From an uncultured Lachnospiraceae bacterium (GTDB lineage Bacteria; Bacillota; Clostridia; Lachnospirales; Lachnospiraceae): a stretch of 8,748 nt of DNA. Shown one piece after another: positions 1 through 6,140 of this stretch (position 1 is the first letter of the stretch; every line of letters starts with the position of its first letter). The stretch is from assembly GCA_910579325.1 (NCBI GenBank), contig CAJTTU010000009.1, positions 1 through 8,748 on the forward strand, given 5' to 3'. Position numbers and translations under genes: made by a program. Under the pieces are notes generated by a model. That model searched no databases and was not told where the DNA came from. It saw only the letters and a list, made by a program, of their open reading frames with translations.

Positions 1-672
1 AAACCACTTATTCGGATTATTCAAATTTTGAGTACGTTTTAATCTGTTATATAACCAAACCTTAAATTTCCATATCATTCTTATATAGCCCAAATCACGA
101 AAGCGCGTAAAATAATAATCATAATAAAAGGATTTACTCAATTTTTTCACTGCTTTTTTCAGTTCTTCAGGTGTTTTTACTAATCGGACGCCAGCACTTC
201 CCGATCCAGATGATGACTTTACTACATACGGAAAATCTCTATATTTGAAAACATCCAAATCATCATATCTTCCTATAATTTCTGACTTCAGATTCTTTAC
301 TTTTTTATTTCTAAATTGATTCCTCATCATCTCTTGAAAACATTTATTTCCATGTGCTCTAAAATATTCAAATCCAGGAATCAGAACTGCTCCGTCTAAA
401 TATAACTTCAATAATATATCCTCAATGTATCCTTTATAAAACAATCCCCTCTCTTCAGTTGAACCATAAACAATATACCAGCCTTGATACTTTTTTCTCA
501 AATCTAACTGGTCAAAGGTTTCATGCTCTACTTCAAATTCACACTGTAACTTTTCCATTATTTTCACAATATCAACCTGGTTAAGAAAGTGTGTTTTTTG
601 TGTTCCATCAAATTTACTTGTAAAATAATTATTTTTATCTGTCAATAATAGTAATTTCTTTTTCTCACCCAT
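1..672 (-). CDS. ATP-grasp domain protein, N-terminal part (3' end beyond window)
   Basis: Translating the minus strand from the ATG at 672 gives 224 codons with no stop, running off the window at base 1, so the C-terminal half is missing. Residues 5-12 (KKLLLLTD) look like the first beta-strand of the pre-ATP-grasp domain. Residues 148-165 read PYVVKSSSGSGSAGVRLV: a lysine followed by a flexible Gly/Ser loop (K152, G156, G158, G161), the ATP-phosphate loop typical of ATP-grasp ligases, followed by TPEELKKAV, a common helix after it. The family joins a carboxylate to an amine or thiol through an acylphosphate. In a glycan locus it could amidate a uronic acid or attach an amino acid, but the substrate is unknown. 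The preceding gene ends 10 bases upstream. In-frame ATGs at 693 and 711 overlap that gene; 672 is chosen because GTGA precedes it and it begins right before the first strand, but this start is not secure. The gene is very AT-rich (27% GC at 1-60). Confidence 0.75.
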   Translation of the reverse strand, partial: MGEKKKLLLLTDKNNYFTSKFDGTQKTHFLNQVDIVKIMEKLQCEFEVEHETFDQLDLRKKYQGWYIVYGSTEERGLFYKGYIEDILLKLYLDGAVLIPGFEYFRAHGNKCFQEMMRNQFRNKKVKNLKSEIIGRYDDLDVFKYRDFPYVVKSSSGSGSAGVRLVKTPEELKKAVKKLSKSFYYDYYFTRFRDLGYIRMIWKFKVWLYNRLKRTQNLNNPNKWF

Positions 673-682
673 TCTCACTGTT

Positions 683-1990
683 TCATATCCCATACATTCT
701 TTTCTGTCCATTTCCTCTTTCTGTCTTCGTCTCAACACTGAAAATATACGCCATTGTCCAAATCCCAATCATTAGCGTCCTGTGACGCAATGCGGTTCCC
801 GTAGCTGCAGTTCCCCATGCGAAAATCATTACAAATAAAACACAACACAACAAACCCGCAGCCACATAGCCCTTCACATTTTTTTTCCACATGTTCCAAC
901 ATATCCTTATTGTGATGAAAAAGAAAGGTAGCGAATCGCATAAAAAAGCCATGAAATCACCCATTCCTCTCATATCCTGAGGAAGAGGCGAAAAAACGAA
1001 ATAAAACATCCTTATGATGGTAAACGGCAGGAACTGACTCCAATATTGGCAGTCCATATCCATTAAATATTGCGAGCCTGATTCCTCAAACCCTCTATGC
1101 GTGATTGCATAAAGAGAGAAATCACGGATATAACTTAACAAAAAATCGTCCATTCCCGTATAATAAACAAATATTCCTCCTAGTAATAGCAACATTAAGG
1201 ACTTAACACACTTCCGAAAATTTATAATTATTTTTTGTCGTTTTCTATCCCATACTGCCATCATAAATAAGTATGCAACCCACAGTACAATCGAAGCTGT
1301 ATGAAGTATTGTTGGAGGTATCACCAATAAAAAGGCCAGGCCTAAATCCGTTTTTTTTCCCAATAACATCCAACGCACAAAAAAATAAAAAGAATACGTA
1401 TCAAGAAAGATCATTATACTTTCTCTCAACAATATGCTACTGAGAAAAATATAATTGGCCCAAAAAGCCATAATCACATAAACAATTACTCTCTTTTTCT
1501 CCGGAACTTCAAACAGGTCACAAGTTTTTATAACCAACACTGTTGTCAAAAACCAACATAACACATTAATGTATTGAACGATAAACCTGTTCTGTCCAAA
1601 TATTTCAAAAAACCAGCGAAGAACATAAGGATAATAAGTATAAAATCTGTCATAGTCGCCTTGATAGTAGCGGCTTGCGACTTTATAAAACCCTTCTGTA
1701 TCCGCCCCGCTGTGCAAAATAGTTATAAAATCCCGCCCATGCAGATCTAGTAACAAGCATGCCAGGCGAATTCCATAACCTGCCATCAAAATCCAAAATA
1801 ACAAGTCCGATTTGCATTTCCGTCCAAAGTACAGCGTGATATAAAGGCTTCCTATACCAAGAATCAGGATGCTGATAATCTCTGGATTCCTGTCTGATAT
1901 TCCTAAAAATGTACAGAAAAAGCATAACAAAAGGAGTGCCATCAAACATGTACTATCAAAAACAATATGCATATTATATCTTATATGCAT
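683..1990 (-). CDS. Polytopic membrane protein, candidate Wzy-like polysaccharide polymerase
   Basis: The product is about 435 residues with some 11-12 hydrophobic segments, including one near the N-terminus (CLMALLLLCFFCTFLGI), a paired segment around LAFLLVIPPTILHTASIVLW, and one near the C-terminus (GYVAAGLLCCVLFVMIFAWG). A long hydrophilic stretch after the third segment carries SGADTEGFYKVA and many Tyr/Asp residues, and the last loop contains conserved-looking arginines (TALRHRTLMIG). Hydrophobic architecture, length and position among glycosyltransferases fit an O-antigen/capsule repeat-unit polymerase (Wzy or EpsG-like), which acts on undecaprenyl-linked repeats at the outer face of the membrane. 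These families diverge strongly in sequence, so the assignment rests on architecture and context. A GT-C membrane glycosyltransferase, with the acidic DTE in its first large loop, is the main alternative. The ATG at 1990 is preferred over the in-frame GTG at 2008 because AAAGGAG sits 8 bases upstream of it and lies inside the longer version. The gene is AT-rich. Confidence 0.6.
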   Translation of the reverse strand: MHIRYNMHIVFDSTCLMALLLLCFFCTFLGISDRNPEIISILILGIGSLYITLYFGRKCKSDLLFWILMAGYGIRLACLLLDLHGRDFITILHSGADTEGFYKVASRYYQGDYDRFYTYYPYVLRWFFEIFGQNRFIVQYINVLCWFLTTVLVIKTCDLFEVPEKKRVIVYVIMAFWANYIFLSSILLRESIMIFLDTYSFYFFVRWMLLGKKTDLGLAFLLVIPPTILHTASIVLWVAYLFMMAVWDRKRQKIIINFRKCVKSLMLLLLGGIFVYYTGMDDFLLSYIRDFSLYAITHRGFEESGSQYLMDMDCQYWSQFLPFTIIRMFYFVFSPLPQDMRGMGDFMAFLCDSLPFFFITIRICWNMWKKNVKGYVAAGLLCCVLFVMIFAWGTAATGTALRHRTLMIGIWTMAYIFSVETKTERGNGQKRMYGI

Positions 1991-1998
1991 TCCCGCAT

Positions 1999-2005
1999 CT
2001 CCTTT
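1999..2005 (-). promoter_or_regulatory. Ribosome binding site that fixes the polymerase-candidate start at 1990
   Basis: AAAGGAG on the minus strand is followed by an 8-base spacer and ATG at 1990. A GTG at 2008 in the same frame would place this site inside the coding region, so the shorter 435-residue protein is the likelier product. Confidence 0.75.
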
Positions 2006-2032
2006 CACTAAATCTTAAGGCTCCACCACATC

Positions 2033-3145
2033 TCAAAAACACCTGCGGCCTTTCGACTTCTTTTTAGCTACATAAGAAAGATAATTACCCCACTGCCGGT
2101 ATATTTTTTCTGGTTTTAGATCCGTGACCAATTTTACCGCATTTTTTCCTATTTTCTTAGCCAACATCTGATCTGACAAGACATAAGACATGGCCTTCCC
2201 TAACTGGTCACTGTCTCCAGGCCTTACCAACAACCCATTATATCCGTTTTTGATTAAAGAACGAGGCCCTCCGCCAAGGCAGTCTGTCGCGATAACCGGC
2301 AAACCAAGCGCCATTGCCTCCATCAGTGCATTTGGCAGACCTTCATAATCAGAAGACATCACGAATAAGCTGCTTTGATAAATCCGATCAAAAATATCGT
2401 CCTTTTGACCAGCAAGTATAACCCGGTTTTGAAGGCCTTTTAACTTTATATATGTCTCCAGTTCATTTCTTAAATGGCCTTCTCCATAAATAATCAGGCG
2501 ATGCTCCGGAAACTTTTTGTGTATACTAAAAAATGCGTCAATTAATAAAGGATAATTTTTTTGTTCCGCCAATCTCCCTACCGCAACAATCTCTTTCTTC
2601 CGCTCTCCTTCAAATGATTCTCTCACTGCTTCTCTATTAACCGGGTTTGGTATTATCACAGACTTTTTACGGACCGCTAAAGGAAAATAATTTTTTACCG
2701 TCTCTGTCTGCATAATAAATCCGTCTGCTTTTCTATACAGCAATCGCATCATAATCTTGTAGGGCAAAAAACCGTATTCTACTTCCGGTGCGCAACGTTC
2801 CGAAACAATCATCGGCACCTTGTATTTTCTTTTTAAACTCAAAGCTAGAAAAGATGGTTCGGGAAGCATGTTCAACATCACATCCATTTCCAGATTTTCT
2901 AAGATTCTTTTCAGCCTTCTTCTTCTTTTTATAAAACGTTTAATTTGATTTTGCGTTTCATCGCCTATTTTTTCATCTAGGCATATGTGACGTATCCTTT
3001 GATCTAAAGGATACTGCGGACGCGCTTTGATACAGGTTATTATGGTAATCTGATGCTCTTGTGTCAGATACTCATTACATAAATTTGTAATAACCCGTTC
3101 AGCACCACCCTTATTTAATGATATAATAAATATGACAATTTTCAT
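2033..3145 (-). CDS. GT4-family glycosyltransferase (GT-B fold)
   Basis: This 370-residue protein has the full layout of a retaining GT4 glycosyltransferase, cytoplasmic and probably membrane-associated, adding a sugar from a nucleotide donor to the lipid-linked repeat. The N-terminal Rossmann-like half starts MKIVIFIISLNKGGAERV with the acceptor-side glycine loop GGAERV at 13-18. The C-terminal donor-binding half shows VAVGRLAEQKN (R191 and K196, expected to contact the diphosphate) and the E-x7-E motif E268...E276 in EGLPNALMEAMALGLPV, followed by a Gly-rich segment. The C-terminus is basic (KKKSKGRR), which could help membrane contact. Family membership is clear; donor, acceptor and linkage cannot be read from the sequence. 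It starts 24 bases after the amidotransferase stop with a good ribosome binding site (GAGG, 6-base spacer). It is the first AT-rich gene after the GC-rich block (38% GC at 2641-2700), a sign of different origin. Confidence 0.9.
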   Translation of the reverse strand: MKIVIFIISLNKGGAERVITNLCNEYLTQEHQITIITCIKARPQYPLDQRIRHICLDEKIGDETQNQIKRFIKRRRRLKRILENLEMDVMLNMLPEPSFLALSLKRKYKVPMIVSERCAPEVEYGFLPYKIMMRLLYRKADGFIMQTETVKNYFPLAVRKKSVIIPNPVNREAVRESFEGERKKEIVAVGRLAEQKNYPLLIDAFFSIHKKFPEHRLIIYGEGHLRNELETYIKLKGLQNRVILAGQKDDIFDRIYQSSLFVMSSDYEGLPNALMEAMALGLPVIATDCLGGGPRSLIKNGYNGLLVRPGDSDQLGKAMSYVLSDQMLAKKIGKNAVKLVTDLKPEKIYRQWGNYLSYVAKKKSKGRRCF

Positions 3146-3151
3146 TCTCTT

Positions 3152-3155
3152 CCTC
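3152..3155 (-). promoter_or_regulatory. Ribosome binding site of the second GT4 gene
   Basis: GAGG followed by AAGAGA and then ATG at 3145 gives a 6-base spacer. It lies entirely in the 24-base gap after the amidotransferase stop and supports the 3145 start. Confidence 0.7.
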
Positions 3156-3169
3156 AGCGATAAACCGCT

Positions 3170-5056
3170 TCACATCCCCCCGCCCAAACACCTCTCATAC
3201 CACTTCTCAAACACATACAAACACCATATCTCGCATTTTCTGTTCACCTTCCCCGAAAAATGCTCCGCAAGAATCTCCGCCACATATGCCCCGTTAAAAA
3301 TCCCCTGCCGGTCCAGCCGTTCTTCGCTCAGCAGATCCATCAGCTCCTCCTTCATCTCATTGCGATACCAATGGTCAAGAGGAACGCCGAATCCCATCTT
3401 TGGAAGCTTATCAAAGCCTTTGGGAAGCAGACTGCCGCAAGCTTCCTTGAGTATCTTCTTTTTGTTCCTGCCCTGCAGCTTATATTCCAGCGGAATGCTG
3501 CAGGCAAAGTCAATGATTTTTGACGACAGCATCGGCGCGCGGGTTTCCAGCGAATGACACATGGCCATCCGGTCCACCTTTGTGAGCATGTCACCCTCAA
3601 GCACCATCTTGATGTCCATATACTGGGTTCTGGCAAGGCTTTCTTTCAGCGGAGCCGCTTCAAAATATCCGCCGGCCAGCTCTGCGGGAACCCTGCTTCT
3701 GTATTCCGGAACGAACAGCTTTTGCAGCTCCTCGTCTTTAAAGGCCAGCTGCATCAGCCGTCTTCTTCTCGTAAAATCATCCATATAGGCGTTGCGGATG
3801 ACCTTGTTGGCCTTTCTGCTGATCACCGTCTTATCCGGCAGACGGCCTGCCAGACCCTCGATCATCTTTCTGCCCGTTGCGGGGATCCTTAAATATCTGT
3901 CCAGATAATAATCTACCGCATATTTGTCATATCCGAGAAACATCTCGTCCCCGGCGTCTCCCGTCAGAACCACTTTTACATACCGGGAGGCAAATTCGGA
4001 TACCAGATATACGGGCAGCGCGGAAGAATCCGCGAAAGGCTCGTCAAAATGTCCGATCACCTTCTCCGCAATGCCTGCCGATTCCTTATAGCTTAAAATA
4101 TGCTCATAATGCTTCGTGCCCAGGTATTCCGCGACCCGTTTGGCGTTGCCGCTCTCGTCATATTCCTTTTCCTCAAACCCAATCGTAAAGGTGCTGACCG
4201 GCCTGTCCGAATTTCTGGCCATCAGCGCGCTGACGACTCCCGAATCGACCCCTCCGCTTAAAAATGCGCCATAAGGCACATCGCAGTCCATCCGTTTTTT
4301 AACGGAGTCATTTAACAGCCTTCTCAGTTCCGCCTTTGCGTCCTCATATGACAGACACGCATACTGTTCCTTTACGGTAACGTCCCAATACTGTCTGTCC
4401 TGCACACTGCCGTCCGGTCCAATACACAGATAATGCCCTGCCCTTAACTTTCGCACGTCTTTAAAAATCGTATACGGCGACGGAATATACGTATACGTAA
4501 AGAAAAGATTCAGCGCGTCCCGATCCAGCTCTCTGCCGATCAGACCCGTGGCCATCAGACTGCGAAGCTCCGAACCATAACACATCCAGCCGTTGCCATA
4601 AGCGTAATATAACGGCTTTTCGCCCGCCTTATCCCGCGCCACATATAGCCTGTCCTTCCGGCTGTCATACAAAGAGACGGCAAACATCCCGTCCAGCTTA
4701 CGAAAAGAGGAGGGACCAAGTTCTTCATACAGATGGACGATCACCTCCGTGTCGCTGTCCGTCCGGAACAGATGCCCCTGTTCCTCCAGCTGCCTGCGAA
4801 GGGATCTGTGGTTATAGATCTCCCCGTTGAATACCACCGCTACGCTGCCGTCCTCATTACAGATGGGCTGGTTCCCGGACTTTAAATCGACGATCGAGAG
4901 CCTGCGCATTCCCATGGAGAACCAGCTGCCGTCATATATGCCTTCCGCATCCGGTCCCCTGTATATGATCTTTTCATTCATCTCATGCACAAGGGCGTGA
5001 CGGCGCTCCTCTGTGTGCGACTGTTTAAAATCCAGAAATCCGTTTATTCCACACAT
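3170..5056 (-). CDS. asnB: Glutamine-dependent amidotransferase of the asparagine synthetase B family
   Basis: The 628-residue protein has both domains of AsnB-type enzymes. The N-terminal class II glutaminase domain (about 1-200) begins Met-Cys-Gly, so Cys2 becomes the nucleophile after Met removal, with RGPDAEG (33-39), NGEIYN (77-82) and SDTE (101-104) of the glutamine pocket. The synthetase domain has the ATP pyrophosphatase loop SGGVDS (267-272), FDEPFADSSA (337-346), TGDAGDE (365-371) and GDMLTKVDRM near 488-497. All key residues are intact. Free asparagine synthetases use aspartate plus glutamine and ATP. Related enzymes in polysaccharide loci, such as the WbpS type, are thought to amidate uronic-acid carboxyls, and the position directly after a UDP-HexNAcA dehydrogenase and epimerase makes that role attractive here. 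The protein is longer than E. coli AsnB (about 554 residues) and resembles the exopolysaccharide-associated amidotransferases. The start is fixed by the catalytic Cys2, although no well-placed ribosome binding site precedes it. Confidence 0.88.
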   Translation of the reverse strand: MCGINGFLDFKQSHTEERRHALVHEMNEKIIYRGPDAEGIYDGSWFSMGMRRLSIVDLKSGNQPICNEDGSVAVVFNGEIYNHRSLRRQLEEQGHLFRTDSDTEVIVHLYEELGPSSFRKLDGMFAVSLYDSRKDRLYVARDKAGEKPLYYAYGNGWMCYGSELRSLMATGLIGRELDRDALNLFFTYTYIPSPYTIFKDVRKLRAGHYLCIGPDGSVQDRQYWDVTVKEQYACLSYEDAKAELRRLLNDSVKKRMDCDVPYGAFLSGGVDSGVVSALMARNSDRPVSTFTIGFEEKEYDESGNAKRVAEYLGTKHYEHILSYKESAGIAEKVIGHFDEPFADSSALPVYLVSEFASRYVKVVLTGDAGDEMFLGYDKYAVDYYLDRYLRIPATGRKMIEGLAGRLPDKTVISRKANKVIRNAYMDDFTRRRRLMQLAFKDEELQKLFVPEYRSRVPAELAGGYFEAAPLKESLARTQYMDIKMVLEGDMLTKVDRMAMCHSLETRAPMLSSKIIDFACSIPLEYKLQGRNKKKILKEACGSLLPKGFDKLPKMGFGVPLDHWYRNEMKEELMDLLSEERLDRQGIFNGAYVAEILAEHFSGKVNRKCEIWCLYVFEKWYERCLGGGM

Positions 5057-5075
5057 AAATTCTTTTTATGATAAT

Positions 5076-5080
5076 CTCCT
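5076..5080 (-). promoter_or_regulatory. Distant Shine-Dalgarno-like AGGAG upstream of the amidotransferase
   Basis: AGGAG lies 19 bases before the ATG at 5056, far beyond the usual 5-9 bases. The start itself is certain because Cys2 must be the N-terminal nucleophile. Closer to the ATG there is only a weak A-rich AAAAAGAA. Whether this AGGAG works for the gene is uncertain. Confidence 0.35.
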
Positions 5081-5118
5081 GTTCTTTCTGTTCACAGCCT
5101 TTTTCCATATCAACCATA

Positions 5119-6111
5119 TCACAAATTCGCCCTGTACCAGTCGATCGCCGCTTTGATGCCGCGTTCAAATGACCATTCGGGCTCGTATCCCAGCTTTTCC
5201 TTCGCTTTGCCGATATCCGCGTTGGAATGTTTAATGTCTCCCGCCCGTTCCGGTCCGAAATTCGGCTCCGGACGCCGGCCCCCTTCATCTGTAACGCCAA
5301 GGGCATCGGCCAGTCCGTAATAAATGTCCAGCAGGAACTCCCGGCCTCCGTATGCGATGTTATACGCCTCTCCGGCCGCCTCATGATCCGCCAGGCAGGC
5401 TTTCAGGTTCGCCTCGATCACGTTTTCGATATAGGTGAAATCCCGGCTCTGTTTCCCGTCGCCGTTGATCGTGGGAATTTCTCCGTCAAGCAACTGTTTG
5501 ATAAACTTCGGAATCACCGCCGCATAGGCTCCGTTGGGATCCTGCCTGCGTCCAAACACGTTAAAATAGCGGAGTCCATAAGTGTCCAGTCCGTAATGTC
5601 TCGTATACTGCTTTGCCCACTCTTCATCCGCCCGCTTCGTCACCGCGTAGGGCGACAGCAAATTTCCCTCGCGCCCCTCCGTCTTGGGCAGCACAGGCTC
5701 GTCGCCATACACGCTGGAACTGCTGGCGTAAACAAACTTCTTTACGCCGTTCTGCCTGGCGGCCTCCAGCATGTTGAGCGTCCCCGTAATATTGTTCGCG
5801 CAGTAAAAAAGAGGCATCTCGATGCTTCTCGGAACCGACCCCCATGCCGCCTGGTGAAGCACGTAGTCCGCGCCCTCGCAGGCGGCCATGCAGGTCTGCA
5901 AATCTTTGATATCGCCTTCTATAAACTGATAATCGGGCCTGTCCGTAAAAAGCTCGACATTTTCCCGTTTTCCCGTGGACAGATCGTCCAGACATCTGAC
6001 CCGATACCCCATGGCCAGAATCGCCTCGCACAGATTGGAGCCTATAAAACCCGCTCCGCCTGTCACAAGAAATGTACTGTCTTTGGGAAAAACCAGATTT
6101 TTATATCCCAT
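5119..6111 (-). CDS. UDP-N-acetylglucosamine/glucosaminuronate 4-epimerase, WbpP/TviC-like extended SDR
   Basis: This 330-residue NAD-dependent extended SDR shows the dinucleotide loop TGGAGFIGSN (17-26), the conserved SSSVYG (131-136) and the catalytic YAVTK (Tyr155, Lys159). Length and layout match GalE-like and WbpP/TviC-like epimerases. These enzymes oxidise C4 of a UDP-sugar and reduce it on the other face, interconverting gluco and galacto forms in the cytoplasm. The segment GDIKHSNADIGKA (291-303) aligns by eye with GDLPAYWADASKA of E. coli GalE, placing Ser296 where GalE has Tyr299. A small residue there is associated with acceptance of N-acetylated UDP-hexoses, as in WbpP Ser306. With the HexNAc dehydrogenase 29 bases upstream, the likely reaction is UDP-GlcNAcA to UDP-GalNAcA (as TviC) or UDP-GlcNAc to UDP-GalNAc (as WbpP); the sequence does not separate these. 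A strong ribosome binding site supports the start at 6111. A dehydratase or other SDR is possible but less likely. Confidence 0.85.
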   Translation of the reverse strand: MGYKNLVFPKDSTFLVTGGAGFIGSNLCEAILAMGYRVRCLDDLSTGKRENVELFTDRPDYQFIEGDIKDLQTCMAACEGADYVLHQAAWGSVPRSIEMPLFYCANNITGTLNMLEAARQNGVKKFVYASSSSVYGDEPVLPKTEGREGNLLSPYAVTKRADEEWAKQYTRHYGLDTYGLRYFNVFGRRQDPNGAYAAVIPKFIKQLLDGEIPTINGDGKQSRDFTYIENVIEANLKACLADHEAAGEAYNIAYGGREFLLDIYYGLADALGVTDEGGRRPEPNFGPERAGDIKHSNADIGKAKEKLGYEPEWSFERGIKAAIDWYRANL

Positions 6112-6116
6112 ATGCT

Positions 6117-6121
6117 CTCCT
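6117..6121 (-). promoter_or_regulatory. Ribosome binding site of the epimerase gene
   Basis: AGGAG with a 5-base spacer to the ATG at 6111, inside the 29-base gap after the dehydrogenase stop. It supports the start 16 residues before the TGGAGFIGSN loop. Confidence 0.8.
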
Positions 6122-6140
6122 GTTATTATGATTTTCCGGT

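Noticed and set aside
1991..2008. GTG at 2008 as start of the polymerase candidate
   Set aside because: The AAAGGAG at 1999-2005 would lie inside the coding region and fits the ATG at 1990 with an 8-base spacer.
5025..5108. 27-codon minus-strand frame overlapping the amidotransferase start, considered as a leader peptide
   Set aside because: It has no ribosome binding site, no composition typical of an attenuator leader, and no terminator-like hairpin follows it; most of it is spacer plus out-of-frame amidotransferase sequence.
5050..6125. Shared 9-mer AACAGGAGA upstream of both the epimerase and the amidotransferase
   Set aside because: It consists mostly of the ribosome binding site consensus and there is no wider similarity, so a duplicated regulatory element is not supported.
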